Source of the DNA: Pyrocephalus nanus
Taxonomy: Eukaryota > Chordata > Aves > Passeriformes > Tyrannidae
Reading direction: 5' to 3'
Length of the DNA stretch: 64,000 bases
Assembly: GCA_038380795.1 (NCBI GenBank)
Contig: CM076267.1
Location: 20,358,001-20,422,000 of the forward strand
The position numbers were made by a program, and so were the translations under genes. Below are positions 25,601 to 37,000 of this stretch, in pieces. Every line of letters starts with the position of its first letter. Position 1 is the stretch's first letter. The notes beneath the pieces are model-generated. The model was not told the origin of the DNA, made no database searches, and worked only from the letters and a program-made list of their open reading frames with translations.

Positions 25601-26639
25601 TCAGCTGTTTGTGTAACTCAGCTTCCTGTTTGATTCTGTTATAGCAAATCTCCCTTTCTAAATGAAAAACAAAACCGCTGCTAGATAATATAGTGTGAAA
25701 TACTGCATAAACTTTCAACTAGTTGTCATTGTCAGATGGGATGATACTGACACATGAATGCCATGAATTTCAGAATCCCGTCATTCAGGAATGTAAGTGA
25801 AAGAATTTGTAATCTATTTAGAATTATTTTTAGTTGTTTAATCAAGAGTTTCGTTTCTTCATTTTTAAGCCCCCCACTGAGACTAATTTTATATTGAAGG
25901 AATGTAAATCATGAAAAGCTTGACTGTAGTCAGTAAAATCATAACAGTGAGCAGAATTGGGTCTCAGTTGTAACGAAATTACATGAAAAATTTTCTTCGT
26001 ATCTGGGGTTTAGAGAATTTTTGGACAGAAGATTTGGTTTGGTTTTGGAGGATTTTTTGAGTGGGTCAGGTTTGAGTTTGATTCTTTTGCAAATAAAATA
26101 ACATGATTATGGGACAGTCTGACTGTTACAGGAAACTCTAAAAAGACCAAGAGAGTGTAACGTAATATGATCTGATTGTACTGAGCATGCTGTAGCTGTG
26201 TGTGAGGCCTGTGAGATCTCCACAGTATTGTCCTACTACATACCACACTATAACAGAGGAACTACTAATAGCCATGTTGCAGTCAAAGCATCTGGCAGAG
26301 GAGTTGCTGATGTGGTATGTTGTATAATGAATTTCCAATTAAAAGATCCTGCTACAGTAGTGTTCTGTGGCTTTTGACCCCAACTCTGACTGGGCATGTC
26401 CAGGGGAAAAAGTGGCTTCTTTTTCTTTTTTTCCTTAAAAGAATATCACTGGATTACTGACCTCTTCACACCTGGAATAAATGCTGGGCTTCGAGCTTAA
26501 TGAACAGAAATCATGTTTCCAGATCATTCATTTTACCTTGCAAATGTATAAGTAGAAATCATCATAAGAAGATATTTTTAGGATCTCTTGAGAAAATAAG
26601 CTGGCAGTAAAGCTATGTCTCAAACCAATCATTATTGTT
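22671..26639 (+). other. Intronic stretch, no recognised feature
   Basis: The first part of the long interval between tail exons. It is AT-rich with scattered open frames of 60-100 codons on both strands. The largest pair (23778-24083 plus, 23831-24079 minus) overlap each other and have no recognisable domains. The first 69 nt may be read through as an alternative C-terminus. Confidence 0.7.
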
Positions 26640-27738
26640 AAGAACTGGCTGGATGGCCATGCCCAGAGAGTGGTGGTGAACGATACTGCATCCAGTTGGT
26701 GGCCGGTCACCAGTGGTGTCCCCCAGGGATCAGCGTTGGGTCCAGTCCTGTTTAATATCTTTACTGATGATCTAAATGAGAGGATTGAGTCTACCATTAG
26801 CAAATTTGCAGACAACACCAAGTTAGGTCAGACTGTCGATCTGCTGGAGGGTAGGAAGGCCCTGCAGAGGGACCAGGACAGGCTGGAGAGATGGGCCGAG
26901 ACCAAAGGCATGAGGTTCAACAAGACCATGTGCCAGGCCCTACACTTTGGCCACGATAACCCCATGCAGTGCTCGAGGCTGGGGGCAGTGGCTGGAAAGT
27001 GGCTCAGGAGAAAATGACCTGGGGATGCTGGTCAACTGCCACCTGAACATGAGCCAGCCAAGCCAGCCTTGGCCCAGGTGACCAAGAAGACTGGTGGCAT
27101 CCTGGCCTGTACCAGGAATAATGTGGCCGGCAAGAATAGGGAGGTGATTGTGTCTCTGCACTCAGCGCTGGTGAGGTCCTCACCTTGGGTACTGTGCCCA
27201 TTTCTGGGCCCCTCAATTCAGGAAGAATGCTGAGGTGCTGAAGCAGGTCCAGAGAAGGGCAGCAAAGCTGGTGAAGGATCTGAAGAGCACGTCCTAGGAG
27301 GAGCAGCTGAGGGAGCTGGGGTTGTTTAGCCTGAAGAATAGGCTCAGGGATGACCTTATCCCTCTCTACAACTGCCTGAAAGGAGGTTGTAGCCAAGTGG
27401 TAGTTGGCCTCTTCTCCCAGGCAACTAGTGATAGGATGAAAGGACATAGTCTTGAACTGTGCCAGGGGAAGTTTAGATTGGGCATTAGTAAGAATTTTTT
27501 CACAGAAAGGGTGACTAGATAGTGAAATGGGCTGCCCAGGGAGGTGGTAGAGTCACTGTCCCTGGAGGTGCTTAAGGAAGGACTGGACATGGCACTCAGT
27601 GCTGTGGTCTAGTTTAAGGAAAGACTGGATGTGGCACTGAGTGCCATGGTCCAGTTGACTTGGTGTGTTCGGTCATAGGTTGGAATCGATGATCTCAGAG
27701 ATCTTTTCCAATATAAGTGGCTCTGTGATTCTGTGTTT
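26640..27738 (+). mobile_element. CR1 LINE, 5'-truncated, with reverse-transcriptase remnant
   Basis: About 1.1 kb of CR1 in sense orientation. The upstream part (about 26642-27016) still translates as the back half of the CR1 reverse transcriptase. It has [13 protein letters not shown], then [21 protein letters not shown] (in 26700s) and FADNTKL. The last motif should carry two adjacent Asp residues, but the second is Asn (codon 26814-26816), so the enzyme is dead. The frame breaks near 27016. The 3' UTR contains a 42-nt tandem duplication and ends in gattctgtg. A typical dead, severely 5'-truncated copy. Confidence 0.95.
27574..27657 (+). repeat. 42-nt tandem duplication inside the CR1 3' region
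   Basis: The segment 27574-27615 is repeated directly as 27616-27657 with about eight differences (roughly 80% identity). Each copy carries a 'ggactgga..tggcact.agtgc' core. Ordinary CR1 tails have one copy of this core, so the duplication is either specific to this copy or to its subfamily. Confidence 0.8.
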
Positions 27739-30700
27739 CCATTTCTATTATTATAAGAAGGGATTATCACCTTTCTAGGGTTGTGAGGCTGCATATTTAG
27801 GCAGATGGATTCTTTTGGTAAGCGTTTTACTGTGCACTGCCTTGCATGTGGTAGGACCCTGCAGGAGCCCCCAGGAGGGACCCTCACCTCCCAGCCTGTG
27901 GAAGGCCTGAGTTTTTGCTTTCTGGATTTGTGCTTGGCAGGAGCCTGTTAGCTTCACGAGCCATTAGGGTGAGAAACAGTACCTCATTTTCAGGATTTCA
28001 GTTCTTTGGCATACAGTTCGGTGTGAATTCAGGAGATCTGTCTGCAAACGTAAGTGAAGTCACTTCTCTCAGCATTATGAAAATTTTTTAGCTAAGACTT
28101 GTGGTGATGATGTTTATATTCTGCACTGATTCATCCATAGATGGTTTCTGTTAAACCTTTTGCTATTCTTTGAGGGCATGATATGCAGACTGCATTTTGC
28201 CAAAGTGTCAGACCAACAAATCTGAAAAGAAATTAGATTGTTCTCAAGTTTTTCTTTACTGCTTAGATTCTTAATTGTTTTTTCCCCTCCAACAGACAAA
28301 GACACAAACAGTGACAAGTGATAAATACAAGCTTTGATTTGTTAAACACATGTTAGCTCTATGTTTAGCCCTAGGCAGTGAATTTCATTATAGGCTGGTT
28401 TACTTCTGGATTGGTTATTGTGATTGCTTCCAATGCAAAAAGATTTGACCTGCAGCCATGACTGATTAGTATCAGAGGTGAAAGATAAGATGCAAGTAAA
28501 CTGCACAGATAAACTGCAGTAGAGGTCTCCAGAGACAACTCTACTTGTTCTTTATAAAACAAGTTGAAATTCAGCTTGTCATGACTGCATTGCAATAAAA
28601 ATAGTCTGCAGATCTCTCATTGAAAAATAAAATAAAAAAAAATTAGTAAGAAAACAAAGAAATTTAATGAATATATGTATATATTGAATAATATATACAC
28701 AATAATACTGTGCTAAACCCCCACAAATTCTAATAGGGGTTCAGTTTCTCCTTTTAACAACATCTACCACTGTCTTTCTGATCCAAGCTGCAGTTCACCT
28801 GCTCTTTGTCTTCATTTTCTATCCACAGCATACAGGTTTGTTTGAGCTCTTCTTTTTGCCACATCTTTGTTGGTAGTTAAGCTTTTCATCATGCAGTACT
28901 TCACTGCTCTGTTGTTATTGTTTGAAAATTCTCTAAGTATTCTCTATCAGCCTATTTTTATTATTTTGCCAAAATTACTGGTGCTCTGAACCAGCAGTAT
29001 ATCTGAGATTACTGATATACTCAGGCATATAGTGTAGCTCCTAATTCATTACTCTTCTGTTTCTAAAAAAAATGCGCAATTTTATCAAAGTAAACTTTGT
29101 TAGAATAAATAACAGTAGGTACAGAGCATTGAGAGTGCACATAAAGTGAAAATAACTAGTAATATTTTCTATTTTTTATCAAAGACAAGAAACAACTCAG
29201 AATTTTTTAACTTTTCCCCACTATCAGAAAACTTCAGATAGTTTCTTTATTTCTGGTCATTTTGTAAGAAAAAGGCTTAGACAGTTAATCATTTGCTATG
29301 ATTTAATCTGCTATCTGTATATTACCAAATGATTTCTGGGTTTTTGCTGATATTTAAAAATGTGGATTTACTCTGCTGAACTCCCCACAGCTGAGTAGTA
29401 GTAGCTAGATTTCAGATCTTTCTTTTTAGAAGACATTGTATGTTTTCAAAAATTATTTTTACAATTGTTCGTAGACACTGTGAAGAGATAACATGGTGAT
29501 GAAAGCAGTAATGTGGTGTGGGATAGCTCAGGAAGTACCATAAAAAATTAATTTCTGAAAACAAATACTTTGCATGGGTTTGGATTTTTTTTGTATGCTA
29601 ATTCAAGTTATTATTCTAGTGGATTGTGATTAAGTCCTAAAAATCTTATACAGCTTAATAGAAACCCAAACCATGGTATATAATTTGCATGATTGATCAA
29701 TGTAAATGAAAAAATAAACCACCCAAAACATCTCTGACAAGTAAAAGATAGATAATGAGGAAAAATACTTGCAACCACATATATAAACGTGTAGATACTA
29801 CAAGTTACTCATAGATACAGTTTGATAAATGGGTATTCCACTCAGTAAATAATTAGGTCGCTCTGAGGTATTTGGGTGGAAAGAAATTACCTTATATCAG
29901 TTATTCATTAGCTCTGCTCATGACAATGATTTTATTCCTTGGCCGTCCATCATTACTTCTCTCTACTCACTGGAAGTATTTTAGCAATATTAGCTTGTTG
30001 CAGTCACTGTGAGCTTGCAGAGCTTCTTTCTGACTCCAGCCAAGTATAATGTTTCTTGAGGATCTTATTGGGAACCAGTTGTTATGCTCAAGTGTTGGCA
30101 GTACAGCAGAAAAATAATGCCACATGCCCACCTTCCCTTATAACGCCTTTCCTCCAAGAGAAGACAGGAGCATAAAAATCACAGAAAGTATTGTTATTGC
30201 TGCCAGTGGGAGAAAGAGAAGCTGCTTTCCTGGGGGTGGTCAGGCAGGCAACGAGCATCTCTTAGCCCTTACATAATCTATAGGAGAGGTTTATGCAATC
30301 TAATATTTCTTTTCCTAAAAATATCTTAGTACCTCTTCTTTGTCTTTATAGTTTGTCCTGCCTTGTATATGTAAAAGCATAACCAATGAACAGTGTGAAA
30401 AGGCAGGAAGCACAACTGTAATAATTACTAAGTATTGCTTCTTGCTTGCCAGGTTGATCTGCCCTTAGCAACAAGGTAAATCTGGTGGGGAGAATGTAGA
30501 GATAACTAACAAGCTCAATAGCATCAAGAATATCCATGAAGACTTGGTCATCTTTTAACATGTCCTTCCTCATCTGACAGCATTACATTTTGTTGGGAAT
30601 CAATTACAGAGAATGTGTGTGATTGCCAGGTATTTGAATTGGAAAGCTGTACCAACTCTTTACCTTCAGCTGCAGTCAGTATTTTTTCTCTATAGGCTAA

Positions 30701-31892
30701 GAAGTATATTTTTGATTCTTATTCTGTAGCTTTGGGAGTGTAGTGCTATTCTCAGGACTCCCTCTCACCAGTGTGCTTATGTTGCCTCATGAACACACAC
30801 AGAAGTCACATTCAAAAAAAGGAGAAAAAGCATTACATTGTTTCAGCCTTTTTTTGTAGTACTGGGATTTGCAAACACCAAAAATGCCCTGCAGCAATGT
30901 GGTGCAGTTGTTTTTTCTACATTCTTTTAATGCTGTTCTTTACTGCATATTCGTAGTTATGATAAAGAGCATGACTATCAAATGAATAACAGCAAGCTTG
31001 TTGGTTTTAAAGGGTTTATTTGAAAAAAGAAAAAAAGTTTGCTGCAGCTCAAAAAACCAAAGTGAGCTAATTTGAGTAGCAGCATATGTCAGTATAGTTT
31101 TAAAAATTCAGAACAGCTAGCTGCTATAGTTAAAAGGGGAAACAGGGACATTTGCATGACAAAATTATTTGACCTACTGATTTGTTTTCAGAGACAGGTG
31201 AATATATATAAAGTTCAGCTGTGCATCCTGTCTCCCCTAATGTCCCAAAAGGGTGCAGGTATAAGATTCCGATTTGGGATCACCCCTCATATTTTGCTCA
31301 TCAGACTTGGAGAATAAGTGATACCAATTTCTTTCATCTGTAGTTGTCCACGTGCTTTCAGTTAATTTTTCATTCGTAGGAAACTGATAAATTGGGAGTA
31401 GTACTTTCTTAATCTCATAAGGATCTCCCCTTGCAGTGATATTCAGAACAGCTGTTAGTTCAAGTCTGTAGTATAGAGCAATTTTTTGTCTGCTGGATCT
31501 GGGCTCAGGCTTTGTGCCTTTAGATCATTGATTTAGGGCCCAAGAAGGATGAGTTCCTCAGCTTCATAACCAAAGGAGCTGAACTGCTTTAGAAAAATGG
31601 AACTTTGCATGACTATATTTAGATATTTTTATTTGTAAACTGTAGTCTATTTTAAAACATTCCCTGCGAAGAACACAGTCATCAGACAGCCACAGGTAGA
31701 GATGTCTCAGGGCATTGCAAATGAAGTAGGATTTTCATTATTGCATTTCATCACCATAAGCAACTTGCAACCTAAAATTTTTAAATTCAAAGTTTGCCTA
31801 CATGGTAGTAACATGCTACACAAACTAAGCATTGACACACACTGGAGAAAATCACTGTTAATTCATAAAACTCTCTCTTCTCTTTCTAACCA

Positions 31893-31932
<40 letters not shown>

Positions 31933-33377
31933 CCAGTCAGAAAGCAGCATCTGTCAATTTTCAGTGTAAATTCTGTAGCTTGTTTGTAGAATTGTAGTGG
32001 TTTGTGGTGTGACTTGCAAGGAAAAAAAAGAAATAAATAACAGAAGGTGCATGTAGGGAAAAAGAAGGAAAAGAGGAACCAAGCTAACTACCTTTTGCAG
32101 AGTGAGTGTATCAGTAAGGCAGAAGACACTGACCATAATAGATGAAACCACGCAGAACTTCACATAGAGGGAAAACATGTGACAGACATGGACAGACAAC
32201 ATGGAATAAAAAACAAGCCAGAAGTGGAGTGGGAAGGAATATACCATCAAAGAAGAAAACTCATGCAGACAAGCACGATAGAGAAAGGAGAAAGAAGGGG
32301 ATGAGATGAAAAAGTAATGAAAGAAAATAATGTTCAGTTTCAGTGAGGACAGAACACTTGGTAGCCTTAGCAGGGAAATGTCCTGCTGTTTTCTGTAATG
32401 TTGCTTTTCTCCTTTCTAGTTGCTCAAGTTTTTCAGGGATAAGTGCAATTCTAGCTTTAAAGCATTTGAAAGGAGAGTTATGATTATGCTCTGTTTTGAA
32501 AAGCAAAATCTTTTGAAGGGCAGTACTTACCAATTTCCTTTGCAGTGGTGCCCATATCAGTGCATCACGACTTTGCAACATTTTATGTCATTATTTGCAA
32601 CATAGGTGTTTTTTTTTAGGCTTAGGAAGATGTGTCTCTGAAAGGGTGGAGCATTAATTGGCCCAAATCTTTGAAGATGAAGAGACCACATGAAATAAGG
32701 GAAAATTTCCCTTGTTTAATAACAACCCGTTCTTCAATGACCCCTTTTTATTTCCTATTTATTAATTTTGGAGACTATCCAAAACAAACCAACCAAAAAC
32801 CCAAAACAAAAGAAAACAAAACCAAAGTACGTACATAACGTTGTATCGGGAGAAGAGACAAGGTAAAACATCAGATAGCATAGTCAGTTAAGTGATTCAC
32901 TCAGCTTTAGACCAACATTCCAGAAGTTAACTGAGATGGGAGGAATTGAGATTACCCCCCACTGGACTTCTAACACTTGTATTACATTCTTACACCCATT
33001 GCAGCTGTACAACCATAATGCCCTCTACCTTTTGGAAATTACATTTGTAAAACTTCAGATAATCTCAACAGGACCTAAATAAATCACTACTAAACTTCTA
33101 ATGCACACTAGGTTAAATTCCGCCATGATTTATTTTGTGCATTATATGAAGGTCAAGGACAGCATAGATTAAATACTTTGGTTTTAAGTGAGTCAAGCTT
33201 AGCTTTCAGGCAGTTTTTGTCTTTGCAGAAAAGGATTGAAGAATTTTTCAGCTATATTTCCTGATGTTAATTCCAATTCCTCTATTTGTGTCTATTTCCT
33301 TATTCAGTGTTAGCCCTAAACAAGAACTTTACATTTTTTAATTTAGTGGTGTTTAGTGTCAGGCCTGAATTCATTAG
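27739..33377 (+). other. Intronic stretch, only simple repeats recognised
   Basis: AT-rich intron with an AT-alternating patch near 28668-28710 and a 34-A homopolymer at 31894-31927. Open frames on both strands are short, and several (31954-32581 minus) are hydrophobic low-complexity shadows of A/G-rich sequence. No exon or mobile element was recognised. Confidence 0.7.
31894..31927 (+). repeat. Long poly(A) homopolymer (34 A)
   Basis: Thirty-four consecutive A residues. CR1 elements do not end in poly(A), so this is either a simple mononucleotide expansion or the tail of a retroposed transcript. The preceding few hundred bases show no gene I recognise. Confidence 0.85.
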
Positions 33378-33434
33378 CCTATGAGTTTATGACCTAGGAC
33401 TAAACCTATGACTTTATGACTATTAACCTATGAG
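33378..33434 (+). repeat. Short direct repeats abutting a CR1 insertion
   Basis: A 16-mer starting cctatgagtttatgac at 33378 recurs at 33405 with one mismatch. Its first 8 nt recur at 33427, immediately before CR1 similarity begins. Confidence 0.6.
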
Positions 33435-34090
33435 AAAGACTTGGGGGTTCTGATGGATGAATCTGTCATCAGCCAACAGTGTGGACTTGCAGCCCAGCAG
33501 ACCTGGGCTCCACCAAAAGAGGATTGGCCAGCAGGGCAAGGAAGGTGATTCTGCCTCTCTACTCTGGTCTCATGAGACCCCACCTGGAGTGCTGTGCCCT
33601 GCTCTTGCGTCCTCAGCACAAGAAAGGCATGGAGCTGTTGGAGTGAGTCCATCTGAGGGCCACAAAAATGATGAGAGAGCTGGAACACCTGTGCTGTTAA
33701 GACAGTCTGAGAGAGCTGGGGTTGTTAGTCCTGGAAAAGAGAAGGTTTCATGGAGACCTCATTGCGGCCTTCCAGTACTTTAACGGGGCTTAGACAAAAG
33801 AAGGAGAGTGACTTTTCACACAGGCAGGTAGCGATAGGATATGTGGCAACTGTTTAAAAGTAAAAGAGGAGAGATTTAGGTTAGAAGTCAGGAAGAAGTT
33901 CTTTTTTCAGAGTATACTGAGGAACTGAACGGATTGTCCAGAGAAGTTGTGGGTGCCCCATCCCTGGAACTGTTCAAAACCAGGTTGGCTGGAGACCTGA
34001 GCAACCTGGTTTAGTGGGTGACATCCCTGCCCATGGCAGGGGATTGTAACTAGATAATCCCTTCCAATCCAAGCCTTTCTTTGATTCCAT
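33432..34090 (+). mobile_element. CR1 LINE, 5'-truncated (ORF2 end and 3' UTR)
   Basis: About 660 nt of sense-orientation CR1. It begins at the 'KDLG-VL-D' part of the ORF2 tail (near 33435) and passes through the decayed 'ELGLF-LEKRR' equivalent (near 33710-33760). It ends with the 'gataatcccttccaatccaa' tail near 34060-34090. The terminal repeats are degraded, and several frameshifts make it non-coding. Confidence 0.9.
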
Positions 34091-37000
34091 GGCTTTCTGC
34101 ATATTTTCTACCTTTTCAAATGTACTTTTGAAAAGGATTCTAAGGCAAGAGTCCTAAGTCAAGTTCACATTCTTTAGACTAACAGCTTTCAGCTCTATCG
34201 ATAGTTGCTTCTGAGAACCAGGGCCAGATTTATTCTTTGAGTTGACAGAGAAATTAGTATCAATGTTTAAGGTCAGCCTTTACCAGTCAGTTATCAAGAT
34301 CTCATATCCCTTGTTGCTGAATGAGAAAATGTGTCCCAGATTGGTCTCTGTTTAAAGCCTGTAGCTAATGAAGAAATAACACAAAAAGACTTGGGGAAAA
34401 AACAGATTTCTGTATTCTTGTTTATAGTGGCAGATGACATGCACACTCTGTCAATATTCTCAAATAAATTCTCAAAATAAGATTTCTCAGCCAAAAGAAC
34501 ACAACTGTCTCTCTTTAGGTTTGCAGTTGCATTTACTGTAGTCAGAAAAAGCCAAACTCAGAAGAGCAAACACACTTAAAGGGATGATGAGAAAGATAAA
34601 ACTGCACCAAAAAAAAGCTTAATGAGGTTATTTAGCATGGAAATACTAAATTTTTATGGAAAGGTAAATAATGTAAATTTAGGTTGACAGGAGGAATGTT
34701 GCTACCAGCAAAGGAATAAGAAAACATTACAGGATGCATTTTCAGTAGAACTTTGGATGTGTTTATCAAGAGTTTCCAAAAGTAATCTTTTGGCAGAAAA
34801 ATAGAACTACGGTTTCCAAAACATTCAGTGATTCCATAAATGACCATCATTTCCTGGTGAGTGTTTCAGATTTTGCCTTGGAAACCTGCCTACTAAGTTT
34901 GATGCTCCAGAGGTAGCTGAGTTCTGAAATTTATCACTGGTGCATGTGATCTGTAGGATAGCCGAGTTTAACTGTAAAAGAGGTTGTGTTAACCATTTCC
35001 TTTGCAAGCTAACTGGAACACTGCACATGCTGGGTTGGTGCAGGACAAATACCTCTTATAACCTCTGAAAGGGTATAGCATGGGAAGTTGTCCCCATATC
35101 TGCAGAGGTTTCTCCAGTTCAACATCAACTGAAGAGAAGAGAGAGGTTTGGTTTTGTTTTTTTCTCAAGGACTGCAGCCCTTTATCCTAGTGACTTTTGT
35201 TCAGGTTTGTGCTGCCCTGCCTTAGAATGATTCCCATCCAGGGACAAGTAGGAACAAAGAAACTTACACTGTGCAGGCCTTCTGTGCTAGGGGTGTTCTC
35301 TGAAGAGGCCTTAGGGCAACTGTAAATTGGGCCTTTTATGCTCAGCATCATCATGCATCTTCATGCTACACCATGAATAAGCATGGCTGGTCTGTAAATC
35401 CAGCCCACTGTATCTGGATTATATTTATTAAACTAATGCTTGGGGTTTTGTCTGGCTTTGTTCATACCAAGACCAGAACATTGAGTAAGAACAGCAAATC
35501 AGAAACAAAAAATACAAACGTTTTAAAATATTGCTCCCACAGATTTGAGCCCCAAGTGTGTTTTATATAAACATTTTGAATTGTGGCTGGATTTTTGACC
35601 AGATTGTTTTCCCTGAAGGACCTTCTGAAACAAAAACAAACTGAGCAAAACAAGTTTTGGTAGGGTGGGCCTATGCCTGTTTCCATGTAAGCTGATGACA
35701 AAGCTCAGAGCAGGAAGGCAGCAGTGTGCTGGAATCTGGTGTACATTGTGTTCTGCATGTTCCCAGCTGACTTGCCAGGAATGATCTAGAACTGAAACAA
35801 GACCCTCTTTTTAGCTGAGCACAGGAAAGAAGTCATCACTAATCTAAAACAGTTCAGCTGTTTTAAAACAATAGACTTGGTTAATATGATATCCTGATTG
35901 TGGCTTATTCTCATGTGAATGTGTGGTCTGTGTTGCTGGGTGAGGAAGGTGAGAGCTTTTGAGAATTGTTCTTTCTCTTATATAGCCCATGAAAGTCTAT
36001 ATTCTATCACTATAGTCTCTATCTGCTTCAGTGTGGGTATATCATCTCACAAAGGGGATGAGAAGTGGTTGGCTTTAGCACAAAGCTGTTTCCAATGAAA
36101 TAGTCCGAGATTATTTTTATGTGAATGTGCCATGTGTCATGGGATTGCAGGAAGGAGGCAGGAGGTTTCCACACCCTAGTGATGAAAAAAAATGGAAGGT
36201 GAAGGAAGTTTTGCTTGTAATAACTGTTTGAATTTATTTTAGTTGGGTCACTCTCATGAAATACTGTAATGCAAGTTCTGTAGGTCCTGTATCATTGCAC
36301 AAAGTAAGTCTCCTACGGAGAACAGACATGGAGCTGAGTCCCACTGTGTAGTGTTGTACTTAAGTTTCAGGAAGGGAGACTGGTTAAAAATTATACAGAT
36401 TGTTAATGGTATTGCTTGTCAGACTTTTTATTTAGCTTCAAATTTGAAAGCTACTCCTTTATTTCTAAACCTTCACATTTGCATCCCTTTGATATGAAAT
36501 ACTTGTGAACTAACTAGAGAACAGAGCTGTGAGTTCAGTAGCCAAGAGATCCTTGATTTATTAACAGAGAATTTCACAGGCTTGTTTGCAACATCGCCTT
36601 TTTTTGCATATAACAAATGCAGCAGTCAGAGACAGAGGTTGATGATGAAGGACCCAATACTTCAGGGTGTAGCAATGGTTATCCACATATCTTGTTTAGA
36701 GTTCATAGCAATCATTGCCAAACTAAGGCCATTCAATGTGAAAAAAAAAGGATGGAAATGTGAATTCTAAGTTACTGTTTAGAATTAGAAGTTTTTAATA
36801 TGACTTGAAAAGTAAATGGGTTGAACAGTGTAGACAATTGCATAGATTCAAACAGACTTTCCTATTTGATATGCTTCACATTTAAGACAAAGATAATATA
36901 TATCTGCGTTGTGAAACAGTAATAAGCAGTAATTGTGATGTAAGTACATAAAGCATTTAAACTGCAATAACTAAGTGCTGCATTGTCCCTTACAGTGTCA

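Noticed and set aside
27004..27447. 147-codon minus-strand open frame
   Set aside because: It lies wholly inside the plus-strand CR1 and is an antisense shadow of the LINE.
31194..31200. Micro-exon possibility between TTTTCAG and GTGAAT
   Set aside because: Only 6 nt would be included. It leaves the frame unchanged and so does not solve the phase gap, and there is no other evidence.
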